A DNA stretch of 64,000 bases from Microcella alkaliphila (GCF_002355395.1 NZ_AP017315.1:372001-436000); one strand, 5' to 3'; shown: positions 34,268 to 43,537, numbered from the stretch's first letter. Program-made: numbers and translations. Notes: generated by a model from the letters alone, not told the origin.

Positions 34268-35520
34268 CCCCGTCCGACCCCGCGAGCCCCGTCGCGCACC
34301 GTCGCGGCGAGGCCGAGGTCACCGTGCTCGGTGCCGACGGCGAACCGCTCGCGAACACCGAGGTCGTGATCGAGCAGACCCGGCACGAGTTCGCGTTCGG
34401 GTGCATCGGTTTCGACCTGATCGATCACGCGAACGGCACGGCCGACGAACGGCACCTCGCCGCCGACTGGCTGGGGCTGTTCAACCTCGCGGTGCTGCCG
34501 TTCTACTGGGGCATGTTCGAGCCCGAGCGCGGCCGCCCCGACACGGCACGCCTGCAGCAGGCGGCGCGCTGGTTCGGTGAGCGCGGCGTTCGTGTGAAGG
34601 GCCACCCGCTCGTCTGGCACACAGTCAAAGCGGCGTGGCTCGATCAGGTGCCGACCGAGGAGGTTGAGCGGCTCGTGCGCGAGCGCGTGCGCCGCGAGGT
34701 GCACGACTTCGCCGGTCTCATCGACGAGTGGGACGCGATCAACGAGGTCGTCATCATGCCCGACTTCGTCAACGAGCCGGACGGCGTTCCGAACGCCGTC
34801 TCGCGGCTCGCGCGGGAGCTGGGCCGCGTCGAGATGGTGCGCCTCGCCGTCGACGAAGCCCGAGCATCCGACCCGAGTGTGCGGCTGCTGCTCAACGACT
34901 TCGACCTCAGCGTCGACTACGAGCGCCTCATCGAGCAAGTGCTCGAGGCGGGCGTGCGGCTCGACGCGATCGGCGTGCAGACCCACATGCACCAGGGGTT
35001 CCGCGGGGCGCAGCTGCTCGAGCTCGCCGGCCGCTTCGGCCGCTTCGGCCTGCCCGTGCACTTCACCGAGACGACGATCCTGTCGGGCGACCTGATGCCG
35101 GCCGACATCGTCGACCTGAACGACTACGTGGTCGACGAGTGGCCGTCGACCCCCGAGGGGGAGGCGCGGCAGGCTCGCGAGCTCGAGCAGCACTACCGCA
35201 TGCTCGTCGGCCACCCGAACGTCGCGTCGATCACCTACTGGGGCATCACCGACCGCGGAGCCTGGCTCGGCGCTCCCGTCGGCCTCGTGCGCGCCGACGG
35301 CCGCCGCAAGCCCGGCTACGAGGCGCTGCGCAAGCTCATCAAGGGCGAGTGGTGGGTCGCGCCGACTGCGGTGCGCACTGACGACGCGGGCCGGGTGCGC
35401 GTCGCCGGCTTCGCGGGCGACTACGCCATCACGGCTCGGGATGCTCGGGCTGAGCTCACGCTCACCACCGGCTCATCGACGGCGCGCGTCGCGCTCACCC
35501 CGGCCGAGGCCGCGCGGTAG
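34264..35520 (+). CDS. Intracellular GH10 endo-beta-1,4-xylanase
   Basis: A 418-residue GH10 enzyme without a signal peptide. GTG at 34264 overlaps the GH3 stop (GTGA). After a short N-terminal beta segment (AEVTVLGADGEPLANTEVVI), the barrel shows GHPLVWHT (113-120), acid/base Glu161 in EWDAINE, QTHMHQG, and nucleophile Glu269 in VHFTET; YWGITDRGAWLG is the C-terminal active-site strand. Both catalytic glutamates are present. Cytoplasmic GH10 enzymes hydrolyse short xylo-oligosaccharides, so this protein probably works with the GH3 enzyme on imported oligomers. It is the last gene of the transporter operon; the next gene is convergent. Confidence 0.88.
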   Translation: MTPSDPASPVAHRRGEAEVTVLGADGEPLANTEVVIEQTRHEFAFGCIGFDLIDHANGTADERHLAADWLGLFNLAVLPFYWGMFEPERGRPDTARLQQAARWFGERGVRVKGHPLVWHTVKAAWLDQVPTEEVERLVRERVRREVHDFAGLIDEWDAINEVVIMPDFVNEPDGVPNAVSRLARELGRVEMVRLAVDEARASDPSVRLLLNDFDLSVDYERLIEQVLEAGVRLDAIGVQTHMHQGFRGAQLLELAGRFGRFGLPVHFTETTILSGDLMPADIVDLNDYVVDEWPSTPEGEARQARELEQHYRMLVGHPNVASITYWGITDRGAWLGAPVGLVRADGRRKPGYEALRKLIKGEWWVAPTAVRTDDAGRVRVAGFAGDYAITARDARAELTLTTGSSTARVALTPAEAAR

Positions 35521-35539
35521 TCACGCCGCGCAGGTCACG

Positions 35540-36514
35540 TCAGCTGTCGTCGCCGTCGCGGCCGGCCCACCGCAGGATGCGCAACGCCCGGAGGGTGATC
35601 ACCGGACTGTCGTCGCCGACGGCCTCGCCGACGCCGGGCGCGAGGGTTGCCCAGTGCTCGCGCTCTCGCTCGCCGTCGAGCCCGGGATGCAGCGCGCCCT
35701 GAGCCCAGCGACCCTCCGGCGTACGCAGCGACTCGAGGTGGTCGATTGCGGCGTCGAGGCGTTCGTCGGCTTCGACGCCGGCGTCACGAAGGAAGTCGAG
35801 TGCGCGCACGATGTCGTAGTGCCAGCCGGGTGGTGAGGCGGGTTGTAAGAACGCCTCGTCGACAATCTCGCCGGTCGACAGCCGGTGCATGGCGCCGCGG
35901 TCCATGAGGTAGCTGATGCCGGTGTCGAGGGCTTCGCGCAGGCGCGGATCGGGGCGCCAACGGTTCCATTCGAGCAGGCCCTCGAGAACGCACAGGGTCG
36001 AGTGGAACGAGCCGCGGCGACTACCGGGGGCGTCGCAGTTCCAGCCGCCGTCGGGTTGCTGCTGGCCGAGTAGCCGGTCGGCGATGCGCGCTGGCCCGTC
36101 GTCGTCGACGGTGAAGTAGCCGGCGTTGGCGAGCACCATGCCGTTGACACACACCTCGGTCTCGCCGCCGAAGTAGGGGATGCGGTCTTGGTAGATGTAG
36201 GTGACCTTCTCGCGCACGCGGTCGATGGCGTCGCGCACCGCCGAGTCGGCGGGGTCGATCTGGAACAGGCGCAGGATGGCGAGCGCGTACGTGGCTGACC
36301 CGTCGGGCGAATCGGCCCAGCCGGTCGGCTCATCGGCGGCCCACGAGCCGTCAGGCCGTTGCGCCTTCAGCAGCGCCTCACCCCAGCCTGAGTGGGGGAT
36401 GCGCGCCCGAGCGATCAGGTACCGCTCTTTCGGCTCGCCGTCGAGGTCGCGCAGCACCTGCCACTCCATCGACGGGTCGACCTTGATGAGCCAATCGTGC
36501 GCGTCGCGGGCCAT
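35540..36514 (-). CDS. Alpha/alpha-toroid (prenyltransferase/squalene-cyclase-like) protein of unknown function
   Basis: A 324-residue soluble protein with repeats typical of the terpenoid cyclase/prenyltransferase alpha-alpha toroid: LLKAQRPDGSWAADEPTGW, LLGQQQPDGGWNCDAPGSRRGSFHSTLCVLEGLLEW and HLESLRTPEGRWAQG are QW-like motifs. It lacks a visible DxDD or other cyclase motif, so an isoprenoid reaction is not supported; some family members act on or sense carbohydrates. ATG at 36514 is chosen because an upstream extension overlaps the LacI gene. It lies 22 bases downstream of that LacI gene in the same direction and probably is co-transcribed with it. Confidence 0.7.
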   Translation of the reverse strand: MARDAHDWLIKVDPSMEWQVLRDLDGEPKERYLIARARIPHSGWGEALLKAQRPDGSWAADEPTGWADSPDGSATYALAILRLFQIDPADSAVRDAIDRVREKVTYIYQDRIPYFGGETEVCVNGMVLANAGYFTVDDDGPARIADRLLGQQQPDGGWNCDAPGSRRGSFHSTLCVLEGLLEWNRWRPDPRLREALDTGISYLMDRGAMHRLSTGEIVDEAFLQPASPPGWHYDIVRALDFLRDAGVEADERLDAAIDHLESLRTPEGRWAQGALHPGLDGEREREHWATLAPGVGEAVGDDSPVITLRALRILRWAGRDGDDS

Positions 36515-36536
36515 CGCCCCACCGTAGTGGCTGCGC

Positions 36537-37574
36537 TCAGCGCGCGGGAGGGGCTGTTGAATCGCGCACCACGAGGCTTGTCGCGAGGTCCATGCGGGGG
36601 GTGCCCGGCGCATCCTCGCCGCGCGCCGCCGCGAGCACGAGCTTCGCCGCCTCGACGCCCATCTGGCGCAGCGGTTGGTGCACGGTCGTCAGCCGCGGGC
36701 TCACCCACCGGCTCACGGGGATGTCGTCGTAGCCGACGATCGACAGGTCGCGGGGCACGGTCAAGCCGAGCGAGCGCGCCGCCTCGAGCGTGCCGAGCGC
36801 CTGCAGGTCGCTGCCGGCGAAGATCGCGGTCGGCCGTTCATGCTCGGGGCGATCGAGCAGCGCCATCGCCTGCGCTCGGCCGCCCTCGACGTGGAAGTCA
36901 CCGAAGCGCACCCACTCGTTCGCGATCTCGAGCCCCGCCGAGTTCATGGCCGAGCGGTAGCCGTCGAGGCGGGCGAGCGAGCACATCATGTCGGCCGGGC
37001 CGGTGATGGCGGCGATGCGCCGGTGACCGAGTTCGATGAGGTGGCGGGTGGCGGCGAGGCCGCCCGACCAGTTCGCCGACCCGACCGAGGGCACGTCGGG
37101 CGAGGGGTCGCCGGCGGGGTCGACGATCACGAACGGGATGGCACGCGAGCGCAGGCGTTCGCGCAGTTCGGGCGGGAGGTCGCTGAAGACGAGCACGACC
37201 CCCGCGGGGCGGCGGCGCAGCACGCCCTCGAGCCACTCGCTGCCGGGGGAGTGGCGGTCGCCCGTGACCGTGAGCACGACGCTCAGCCCCTGCTCTTTCG
37301 CGACCGACTCGACCCCGTCGATGAGCTCCATCGACCAGATGCGGTCGAGCTCGTGGAACACGAGTTCCACCAGCTCGGCCTTCGTCGTGGTCGCGCCGGT
37401 ACGCCGCTGGTAGCCGTGCTCGGCGAGCAGAACCTCGACGCGCGCGCGGGTCGCCGGCGATACGTCAGGCCGTCCGTTGAGCACCTTGGAGATCGTGGCG
37501 AGCGACACCCCGGCTTCCGCCGCGACGTCGGACAGCGTGACGCGCGGTGCGGCGGATTCGGCAGTGGTCGACAT
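36537..37574 (-). CDS. LacI-family regulator of xylan utilisation (BxlR-like)
   Basis: A 345-residue repressor. [23 protein letters not shown], hinge [12 protein letters not shown], effector domain [66 protein letters not shown], and [29 protein letters not shown]. The latter segments are typical of xylan/beta-xyloside repressors of Streptomyces type. ATG at 37574; longer frames overlap xylR. CGAAAGTTACG, one base off the palindrome CGAAAGTTTCG, lies 18 bases upstream (37592-37602), and the perfect form occurs before the transporter operon, which suggests autoregulation and control of the xyl genes. The effector is probably a xylo-oligosaccharide (inference). Confidence 0.85.
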   Translation of the reverse strand: MSTTAESAAPRVTLSDVAAEAGVSLATISKVLNGRPDVSPATRARVEVLLAEHGYQRRTGATTTKAELVELVFHELDRIWSMELIDGVESVAKEQGLSVVLTVTGDRHSPGSEWLEGVLRRRPAGVVLVFSDLPPELRERLRSRAIPFVIVDPAGDPSPDVPSVGSANWSGGLAATRHLIELGHRRIAAITGPADMMCSLARLDGYRSAMNSAGLEIANEWVRFGDFHVEGGRAQAMALLDRPEHERPTAIFAGSDLQALGTLEAARSLGLTVPRDLSIVGYDDIPVSRWVSPRLTTVHQPLRQMGVEAAKLVLAAARGEDAPGTPRMDLATSLVVRDSTAPPAR

Positions 37575-37591
37575 GTTTCGAAGCCTACTCC

Positions 37592-37602
37592 CGAAAGTTA
37601 CG
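37592..37602. promoter_or_regulatory. Probable operator of the LacI (BxlR-like) gene
   Basis: CGAAAGTTACG differs at one position from the reverse complement of the CGAAACTTTCG site at 28633. It overlaps the last codons of xylR and lies directly upstream of the LacI start at 37574. Confidence 0.45.
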
Positions 37603-38788
37603 CAGTCGCGACGCCGACGCCCTGCACGGCGTCGATCGGATCGGCGATGAGGCCGTCCCAGGCCAGCTCGGCCGCGCCAATCAGGAGGCGCTGCGAGCCG
37701 AGCGCGGCGGGCTCGATCGTGACCTCCGCCGCCGACGCGGGCAGAGCATCCGCGATCAGGGCTGCGCGCTGAGACTCGTCGGCACAGCGCCACAGCGCGG
37801 CGAGGTGCCCGCCGAGCACGATCCGTTCGGGATTCAGCAGGTTGATGGCGCCGCGCAACGCAATGCCGAGCCAACGCAGTTGCCGCGCGACCTCGGCGCG
37901 GGCCGTGTCGCCGTCGGTCTCGTCCGCGACGGCCGCCACCAGCGCCGCCTCGAGGGCGTCGTCATCGGGATGCTCGAGACCGACCGCCTGCACGAGCGCG
38001 TCGCGAGGCGCGAGCGCTTCGAGGCAGCCGCGCGCACCGCAGGCGCACGCGGGGCCCTCCGGGTCGAGGCCGAGGTGTCCGAGTTCCCCCGCGTAGCCGG
38101 CCGTGCCGTCCATGGGGCGGCCGTCGACAACGAGGCCGCCGCCGATGCCGGAGGGGCCGCCGTTGAGGTACAACATCGTGCCGGTGCCGACCCCGGCGCC
38201 GAACGTCTGCTCGGCGCGGCAGCCGAGGTGGGCGTCGTTGGATGCGGCCACGGGCATCCCGAGGGCGACGGAGAGCGGGGCGGCGAGCGGTTCCTCGCGC
38301 CACCCGAGGTGCGGGGCGAGGCGCACGTGGCCGTCGCGGCCGCGCACGAGGCCGGGCACGGCGACGCCGGCGGCGAGCACCTCGACTCCGGGGTTGTCGG
38401 CCGCGAGCTCGCGCACGGTGTGAGAAGTCAGGGTGACGGTCTCGGCGACGGTCGGCACGTGGTCGAGGTCGACGCGGCGCCGGGCGACGATCTGTCCGCC
38501 CAGCGAGACGAGCGCCACGTCGACGACGTCGAGCTCGGGGTTGACGGCCGCGACGACGCGGGTGTCGCTCGGGGCGACGCGGGGGCTGGGGCGACCGACG
38601 CCCGAGCGCGGAGCGTCGTCGCGCTCGTCGACCCACCCGTGCTCGACGAGCACTGCAACGAGGTCGCCGATCGTCGACCGGTTGAGCCCGAGTGCCCGAG
38701 TGAGGTCGGCGCGGGTGACCCCGCCGTGCCGGTGCACGAGTTCGAGCACGGCCGACAGGTTGCGGCGGCGGAGGGCTCCGGCATCCAT
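37598..38788 (-). CDS. xylR: ROK-family xylose repressor
   Basis: A protein of 396 residues (404 if ATG at 38812 is used). The N-terminal winged helix ([44 protein letters not shown]) binds DNA. The ROK domain follows: [60 protein letters not shown] with the conserved ExGH, and the zinc-binding [15 protein letters not shown] at 38788 was taken because GAAGG lies nine bases before it. It is divergent from xylA, and TTGTG-N6-AACAA in the intergenic region overlaps a TTGACA -35 on the - strand (38860-38855). This is the arrangement of xylose repressors: xylose releases XylR and opens xylA, xylB and the transporter operon. Confidence 0.9.
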   Translation of the reverse strand: MDAGALRRRNLSAVLELVHRHGGVTRADLTRALGLNRSTIGDLVAVLVEHGWVDERDDAPRSGVGRPSPRVAPSDTRVVAAVNPELDVVDVALVSLGGQIVARRRVDLDHVPTVAETVTLTSHTVRELAADNPGVEVLAAGVAVPGLVRGRDGHVRLAPHLGWREEPLAAPLSVALGMPVAASNDAHLGCRAEQTFGAGVGTGTMLYLNGGPSGIGGGLVVDGRPMDGTAGYAGELGHLGLDPEGPACACGARGCLEALAPRDALVQAVGLEHPDDDALEAALVAAVADETDGDTARAEVARQLRWLGIALRGAINLLNPERIVLGGHLAALWRCADESQRAALIADALPASAAEVTIEPAALGSQRLLIGAAELAWDGLIADPIDAVQGVGVATA

Positions 38789-38851
38789 GGGGGTCGGCCT
38801 TCTCGGGGTCATGGGTTCCAGTCTGGCGGCAATCGTCGCGCACGTGATACG

Positions 38852-38867
38852 TTGTGTCAACCAACAA
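38852..38867. promoter_or_regulatory. XylR operator TTGTG-N6-AACAA between xylR and xylA
   Basis: An imperfect inverted repeat sharing 9 of 10 arm positions with the site at 28566-28581. It overlaps TTGACA on the - strand (38860-38855), the probable -35 of xylR, and lies 54 bases before the xylA ATG. Confidence 0.7.
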
Positions 38868-38920
38868 ATACATCCGCGGTGTCGCAGCGACGCGCCCGCG
38901 CTCTGGAGGACAACGCCACC

Positions 38921-40111
38921 ATGGCCCCGACGCCCACCCCCGCAGACAAGTTCACCTTCGGCCTCTGGACCGTCGGCTACAACGGTGCCGACCCCTTCGG
39001 CGGCCCCACCCGCGCGCCGCTCGACGTCGTGCACGTGGCCGAAAAGCTCGCCGAACTCGGCGCCTACGGTCTCACGCTGCACGACGACGACCTGTTCGCG
39101 TTCGGCTCGTCCGACGCCGACCGGCGTAAGCAGATCGACCGCCTGATCCAGGCGAAAGCCGACACGGGCATCCAGGTGCCTATGATCACCACCAACCTGT
39201 TCAGCGCACCCGTCTTCAAAGACGGCGGCTTCACCTCCAACGACCGCGCCGTGCGTCGCTTCGCGCTGCGCAAGGTGCTGCGCAACCTCGACCTCGCCGC
39301 AGAACTCGGGGCGCACACCTTCGTCATGTGGGGTGGCCGCGAGGGCGCCGAGTACGACAGCGCCAAGAACGTGGGCGCCGCGATCGAGCGCTACCGCGAG
39401 GCCGTCAACATCCTCACGCAGTACGTCACCGACCACGGCTACGGCATCAAGTTCGCGATCGAGCCGAAGCCGAACGAGCCCCGCGGCGACATCCTGCTGC
39501 CGACGCTCGGCCACGCGATGGCGTTCATCGAGACGCTCGAGCACCCCGAACTCGTGGGCCTCAACCCCGAGGTCGGGCACGAGCAGATGGCGGGCCTCAA
39601 CTTCACCGCTGGCATCGCGCAGGCGCTCGAGGCGGGCAAGCTGTTCCACATCGACCTCAACGGCCAGCGCGGCATCAAGTACGACCAAGACCTCGTCTTC
39701 GGTCACGGCGACCTGCACAACGCGTTCTCGCTCGTCGACCTGCTCGAAAACGGTGGGCCGAGCGGCGGCCCGGCCTACGACGGCCCCCGCCACTTCGACT
39801 ACAAGCCGTCGCGCACCGAAGACGAGACCGGCGTGTGGGAGTCGGCGAAGGCCAACATGCGCACGTACCTCCTTCTGAAGGAGCGCGCCGCCGCCTTCCG
39901 CGCCGACCCCGAGGTACAGGAGGCGCTCGCCGCCGCTCGCGTTGCCGAGCTGTCGCAGCCGACCCTCGGCGAGGGCGAGACGATCGACGCTCTGCTCGCC
40001 GACACCTCGGCGTACGAAGAGTTCGACCCGAGCGCCTACTTCAACGGCAAGGGCTTCGGCTTCGTAGCGCTGCAGCAGCTCGCCACCGAGCACCTCATGG
40101 GTGCCCGCTAG
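38921..40111 (+). CDS. xylA: Xylose isomerase
   Basis: A 396-residue cytoplasmic metal-dependent enzyme converting D-xylose to D-xylulose. Class I-type (about 390 residues) xylose isomerase marks: [15 protein letters not shown], the catalytic His in [24 protein letters not shown], the metal-ligand [24 protein letters not shown] with metal His, and [17 protein letters not shown] with metal Asp residues. ATG at 38921 is preceded by TGGAGGA. The frame continues upstream but crosses the operator and xylR, so longer starts are rejected. xylB follows after 106 bases on the same strand. Confidence 0.96.
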   Translation: MAPTPTPADKFTFGLWTVGYNGADPFGGPTRAPLDVVHVAEKLAELGAYGLTLHDDDLFAFGSSDADRRKQIDRLIQAKADTGIQVPMITTNLFSAPVFKDGGFTSNDRAVRRFALRKVLRNLDLAAELGAHTFVMWGGREGAEYDSAKNVGAAIERYREAVNILTQYVTDHGYGIKFAIEPKPNEPRGDILLPTLGHAMAFIETLEHPELVGLNPEVGHEQMAGLNFTAGIAQALEAGKLFHIDLNGQRGIKYDQDLVFGHGDLHNAFSLVDLLENGGPSGGPAYDGPRHFDYKPSRTEDETGVWESAKANMRTYLLLKERAAAFRADPEVQEALAAARVAELSQPTLGEGETIDALLADTSAYEEFDPSAYFNGKGFGFVALQQLATEHLMGAR

Positions 40112-40217
40112 CACCGAGCCTCACGACCCCGACGGGCCGGACGCGCGCAGTACCGTTCAGCCGCGCACGCCCGGCCCGCCGGACCACCCACCCCACGCCG
40201 CCCCAACGGAGGAGCGC

Positions 40218-41771
40218 ATGACCCTCGTCGCCGGAGTCGACTCGTCGACCCAGAGCTGCAAAGTGCTGATCGTCGACGCCGCCACGGGTCGCATCGTGCG
40301 CGAGGGCCGCGCCGCGCATCCCGACGGCACCTCGGTGCCACCCGAGGCGTGGTGGCGCGCCCTCGCCGAGGCGGTCGACGCCGCCGGCGGGCTCGCCGAC
40401 GTCGACGCCATCGCGATCGGCGGCCAGCAGCACGGCATGGTGGCGCTGGATGCTGAGGGCCGCGTCATCCGCGACGCCCTGCTCTGGAACGACACGCGTT
40501 CCGCGGCGGCCGCGGCCGAGCTGATCGCCGAGGTCGGCGCCGAGGAGTACGCGCGCCGCACCGGCGTCGTGCCCGTCGCCTCGTTCACCGCCACGAAGCT
40601 GCGCTGGATGCGCGACGCCGAGCCCGAGAACGCCGCCCGCGTCGCCGCGGTTGCTCTGCCGCATGACTGGCTCACGTGGCGCCTGCGCGGTTACGGGCCC
40701 GAGGGCGAGAGCCCGCTCGGCCCCGTGCTCGACGAGCTCGTCACCGACCGCTCTGATGCGAGCGGCACCGCCTACTTCTCGGGCGCGAGCGGCGAGTACG
40801 ACCTCGAGCTGTTCGAGAGGGCGCTCGGGCGTCCCGGCCGCGTCGCGCAGCCGGGCCGCGCCGCCCCCGCAGCGTCGACCGACCCCGGCGCCGCACCCTC
40901 GACCGACCCCGGCACCGCACCCTCGACCGACGCCGACTCGGTACGTTTCTCAGGAGTAGCGCTCCCTCGCGTGCTCGGACCCGCGGAATCGGTGGCCGTC
41001 GACGCCTCTACTCCTGCATTGCGAACGCTCCGCCCCGGCACCCGGGTGGGCGCCGGCGCCGGCGACAACGCTGCCGCGGCCCTCGGCCTGGATGCTCGTG
41101 AGGGCGACGTCGTCGTCTCGATCGGCACCAGCGGCACCGTCTTCGCGGTCAGTCCCGAGCCGGTCGCCGACCCGAGCGGCGCGGTCGCGGGCTTCGCCGA
41201 CGCATCGGGGGCGTTCCTGCCCCTCGTCGCGACGCTCAACGCGGCCCGCGTGCTCGATGCGGTCGCCCGCCTCCTCGGCGTCGACCACGACGAGCTCGCC
41301 GAGCTGGCCCTCGCGGCCGAGCCGGGCGCGGGAGGCGTCGTTCTGCAGCCCTACTTCGAGGGCGAGCGCACCCCGAACCTGCCCGACGCGACCGCAAGTT
41401 TTTTCGGTCTGACGCTCGCGAGCACCACCCGCGAGAACCTTGCCCGCGCCGCCGTCGAGGGCATGCTGTGCGGCCTGGCCGACGGCCTCGACGCGGTGAC
41501 GCGCCTCGGGGTGCCGGCCGCGAGCATCCACCTGGTGGGCGGCGCCGCGCGCAGCCGCGCGGTCGGCGCCGTCGCCGCCCAGGTGTTCGGCCTGCCCGTC
41601 GTGATTCCCGAGCCGGGCGAGTACGTCGCCCGCGGCGCCGCCGTGCAGGCCGCCTGGGTGCTGACCGGCGAGCGCCCGAGCTGGCCGCTCGATACCTGGG
41701 CCGAGCTCGCCGCCGAGCCGCGCCCCGAGGTGCGCGCGCAGTACGCGGCCCGCGCCGCGCACACCGGGTAG
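40218..41771 (+). CDS. xylB: Xylulokinase with an internal repeat insertion
   Basis: A 517-residue FGGY kinase phosphorylating D-xylulose at O-5. N-terminal [61 protein letters not shown], then [32 protein letters not shown] and the C-terminal [24 protein letters not shown] are all typical. It is 30-50 residues longer than usual: three 24-bp tandem repeats (40869-40940, coding for Ala-Pro-Ser-Thr-Asp-Pro-Gly-type units) and a stretch with codons unusual for this genome (GTA, TCA, GGA, CCT) start at 40941. ATG at 40218 has GGAGGAG upstream. All catalytic segments are intact, so the enzyme is probably active. Confidence 0.93.
   Translation: MTLVAGVDSSTQSCKVLIVDAATGRIVREGRAAHPDGTSVPPEAWWRALAEAVDAAGGLADVDAIAIGGQQHGMVALDAEGRVIRDALLWNDTRSAAAAAELIAEVGAEEYARRTGVVPVASFTATKLRWMRDAEPENAARVAAVALPHDWLTWRLRGYGPEGESPLGPVLDELVTDRSDASGTAYFSGASGEYDLELFERALGRPGRVAQPGRAAPAASTDPGAAPSTDPGTAPSTDADSVRFSGVALPRVLGPAESVAVDASTPALRTLRPGTRVGAGAGDNAAAALGLDAREGDVVVSIGTSGTVFAVSPEPVADPSGAVAGFADASGAFLPLVATLNAARVLDAVARLLGVDHDELAELALAAEPGAGGVVLQPYFEGERTPNLPDATASFFGLTLASTTRENLARAAVEGMLCGLADGLDAVTRLGVPAASIHLVGGAARSRAVGAVAAQVFGLPVVIPEPGEYVARGAAVQAAWVLTGERPSWPLDTWAELAAEPRPEVRAQYAARAAHTG
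40869..40940 (+). repeat. Three 24-bp tandem repeats inside xylB
   Basis: Units at 40869-40892, 40893-40916 and 40917-40940 share a core CTCGACCGACCCCGGC-like sequence and keep the reading frame, encoding a Ser-Thr-Asp-Pro-Gly-rich linker. They sit between the sugar-binding part and the GAGDN segment, where the family has a variable surface loop. Confidence 0.85.
40943..41016 (+). repeat. xylB segment resembling the palindromic element at 61551-61639
   Basis: ACGTTTCTCAGGAGTA (40943-40958) is identical to one arm of the element at 61551-61639, and CTCTACTCCTG (41006-41016) matches the inner end of its other arm. CGGAATCGGTGGCC in the middle resembles CGGAATCAGTGGGC there. Reading frame is kept, but both ends use codons rare in the surrounding gene. 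Confidence 0.5.
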
Positions 41772-41921
41772 CGCTCGGTTCGCGGCCCCCGCGCCCACCG
41801 CCTCACACCGCGTAGCCCGGCGCCCCGCACACCCGACACCCCCCCACCCCCACCCGTCACCTCGCGGTAACATCGGCGCAACACGACCGGTCTACCGTCG
41901 CCTCAGACGGGAGGGGGTCGC

Positions 41922-42824
41922 ATGCCGGGCCGCACCGCCGACAACGTGTACGCGGTCGGCGCTCTCGTTGAGCGCGCCGACGCCGTCGCCCTCATCATTG
42001 ACGCCGATCGGGCGCGGGCCGAGGGGGCCGAGGCTGCCGCGCTCGCGACGAGCGTCGTCGACCGCGCCCGCCCCGGCTCGATCGCGTTCGCGTTCGCGAC
42101 GGCGCGCGAGCAGGCGCGTCGCGCCCGCGGGATGCTCGGGGCCGACGTGCGCGAAGCCCTCGACGCGACGCGCGCCCGTATGCCCCGCAAGGTCGTTCCC
42201 GAGAGGCTGCACGAGTTTCTGACCTGGACCCGCGAGCGCGCCGCCCTCGTCACCGGAATCGTCGAGGCCTCCGCAGCCCGCGACAACACGTACCACCTGT
42301 TCACGCTCGGCCGGGCGAGCACCCGAGCCCTCGTCACCGTGAGCACGCTCGCCGAGCGGGCGCCGACCGCGATCGATCAGGGCGACGCTGCCGCTCTGCT
42401 GCGCGCGTGCGGAGCGCTCGAGATCTTCCGTGCCCGCTCGGCCGCCGAACCGAGCCTCGCCGACGTCGAGCACCTGCTGCTTGCCGACGCCGGGGTGCCG
42501 CACGGCCTGCCCTACGCCCTGGCCGCTATTGACCGCGCGGTCGCGGCCATCCACGACCACGGCTCCGACGCGGCGTGGTGCCCGCGCCCCGCGACGATTC
42601 CCGATGACCCGGCCGCCCGCATCCCGTCGCCCATGACCCTGGATGCGCTCCCCGCCATCCGAGACGCCGTCGCGGCGCGCGTCGATGCGGCCGCCGCTGC
42701 GGCCGGGGTCGCGCCGGCGGCCTCGGCGATCGCCGCGCCCGATGGCGCGCGGTCACCGCAGGACCGCGGAGTGGACCGCACGCTCTCATCGGTGTGGCCG
42801 GTGGCGGTACCGCGCTCGCGTTAA
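41922..42824 (+). CDS. Alpha-E domain-containing protein
   Basis: A 300-residue helical protein whose start, MPGRTADNVYAVGALVERADAVALIIDADRA, follows the N-terminal pattern of alpha-E (DUF403) proteins, with a later PGSIAFAFATAREQARRARGML helix. Alpha-E proteins usually stand beside circularly permuted ATP-grasp and transglutaminase-like genes in peptide-ligase-type clusters; none is present here, and the C-terminal Ala/Asp-rich half is poorly conserved. The GGAGGG before ATG at 41922 (CGGGAGGGGGTCGC) supports the start. It overlaps the convergent 78-residue zinc-ribbon gene by four bases. Function is unknown. Confidence 0.6.
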   Translation: MPGRTADNVYAVGALVERADAVALIIDADRARAEGAEAAALATSVVDRARPGSIAFAFATAREQARRARGMLGADVREALDATRARMPRKVVPERLHEFLTWTRERAALVTGIVEASAARDNTYHLFTLGRASTRALVTVSTLAERAPTAIDQGDAAALLRACGALEIFRARSAAEPSLADVEHLLLADAGVPHGLPYALAAIDRAVAAIHDHGSDAAWCPRPATIPDDPAARIPSPMTLDALPAIRDAVAARVDAAAAAAGVAPAASAIAAPDGARSPQDRGVDRTLSSVWPVAVPRSR

Positions 42825-43057
42825 TCGGATGGGCAGCGCAGCCGACTCGGCGTCGTACCCTGCCCGCGGGCGACCGTGTGCTCAGCCATCGGGTTCCCGC
42901 ACAGCGGGCAGGCGGGGTCAGCGGGCGCGACGTACGGCTCTTCGACCCGGCCCGTGCCGACGGCGGCCGGCCCGGTTGCCTTCCACATGAGCCGCCCGAA
43001 CGCGCCCCAGAAGCCGGGGGTGTCGTTGAACGGGTTCAGCGGATTACGTTTGTGCAC
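42821..43057 (-). CDS. Small zinc-ribbon-like protein
   Basis: A 78-residue protein with one CPLCGNPMAEH motif and a final cysteine (LRCPSD), giving Cys-x2-Cys plus His/Cys as possible zinc ligands. The N-terminal half (NPLNPFNDTPGFWGAFGRLMWKATGPAA) is amphipathic and lacks a signal peptide. Similar short proteins of unknown function occur widely in Microbacteriaceae as I recall. It is divergent from the OhrR-like gene and overlaps the convergent alpha-E gene end by four bases. Confidence 0.7.
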   Translation of the reverse strand: MHKRNPLNPFNDTPGFWGAFGRLMWKATGPAAVGTGRVEEPYVAPADPACPLCGNPMAEHTVARGQGTTPSRLRCPSD

Positions 43058-43088
43058 TAACTAATCGTACCCTCGCTAAACTACGAGC
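43058..43088. other. Short divergent intergenic region
   Basis: Thirty-one bases separate the OhrR-like gene and the zinc-ribbon gene. It is noticeably AT-richer (CTAACTAATCG) than its surroundings and probably contains overlapping promoter and OhrR site, but no clear inverted repeat is visible. Confidence 0.3.
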
Positions 43089-43535
43089 ATGACGGGTGCT
43101 CTCGCCCTCGACCGGCAGGTGTGTTTCGCGATTGTGGGCGCCAGCCGCGCGGTGGTGTCGGTATACAAGCCGATTCTCGAGCCGCTGGGGCTCACGCATC
43201 CGCAGTACCTCGTGATGCTCGCGCTCTGGGAGTCGAGCCCCCGCCGCGTGAAAGACCTGGGGGAGACCCTCTTTCTCGACTCCGCGACGCTGAGCCCCCT
43301 GTTGAAGCGGCTTGAGCGGCAGGGTCTCGTCACGCGCACCCGCGATCCGCTCGATGAGCGGGCGCTCGCGATTGCGTTGACCGACGTGGGCGCGAGCCTG
43401 CGGGCTGAGGCCGAGAAGGTGCCCGCTCAGGTCGTCGCTCGGCTGGGCCTGAGCGTCGCCGAGCTTGAGGGCATCCGCGACGCTGCGACGGCGCTCCTCG
43501 ATGCGAGTCGCGGCGCCTCCGACTCGATCGTCTAG
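43089..43535 (+). CDS. ohrR: OhrR-like MarR-family redox regulator
   Basis: A 148-residue winged-helix repressor. The N-terminal LDRQVCFAIVGASRAV carries Cys12 at the position of the peroxide-sensing cysteine of OhrR, followed by YKPILEPLGLTHPQYLVMLALWE and the recognition helix segment DSATLSPLLKRLERQGLVTRTRDPLDERALAIALT. Such one-cysteine OhrR proteins release DNA when the cysteine is oxidised by organic hydroperoxides and usually control an adjacent ohr gene. No ohr peroxidase is encoded next to it in this window, so its target must be elsewhere, or it regulates only itself and the divergent small gene. Confidence 0.8.
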   Translation: MTGALALDRQVCFAIVGASRAVVSVYKPILEPLGLTHPQYLVMLALWESSPRRVKDLGETLFLDSATLSPLLKRLERQGLVTRTRDPLDERALAIALTDVGASLRAEAEKVPAQVVARLGLSVAELEGIRDAATALLDASRGASDSIV

Positions 43536-43537
43536 CC

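Noticed and set aside
37547..38920. Long + strand extension in front of xylA
   Set aside because: It is antisense to xylR and crosses the XylR operator. The ribosome binding site and homology place xylA's start at 38921.
38789..40114. Antisense frame upstream of xylR across xylA
   Set aside because: Simple N-terminal read-through of the xylR frame into the antisense of xylA; the ROK homology starts at the helix-turn-helix near 38788.
40869..40940. Possible CRISPR-like array in xylB
   Set aside because: Only three adjoining 24-bp units with no spacers, in frame and coding for a Pro-rich linker.
41772..41921. Possible regulatory RNA or promoter region between xylB and the alpha-E gene
   Set aside because: C-rich low-complexity stretch only; no inverted repeat or promoter pair worth reporting.
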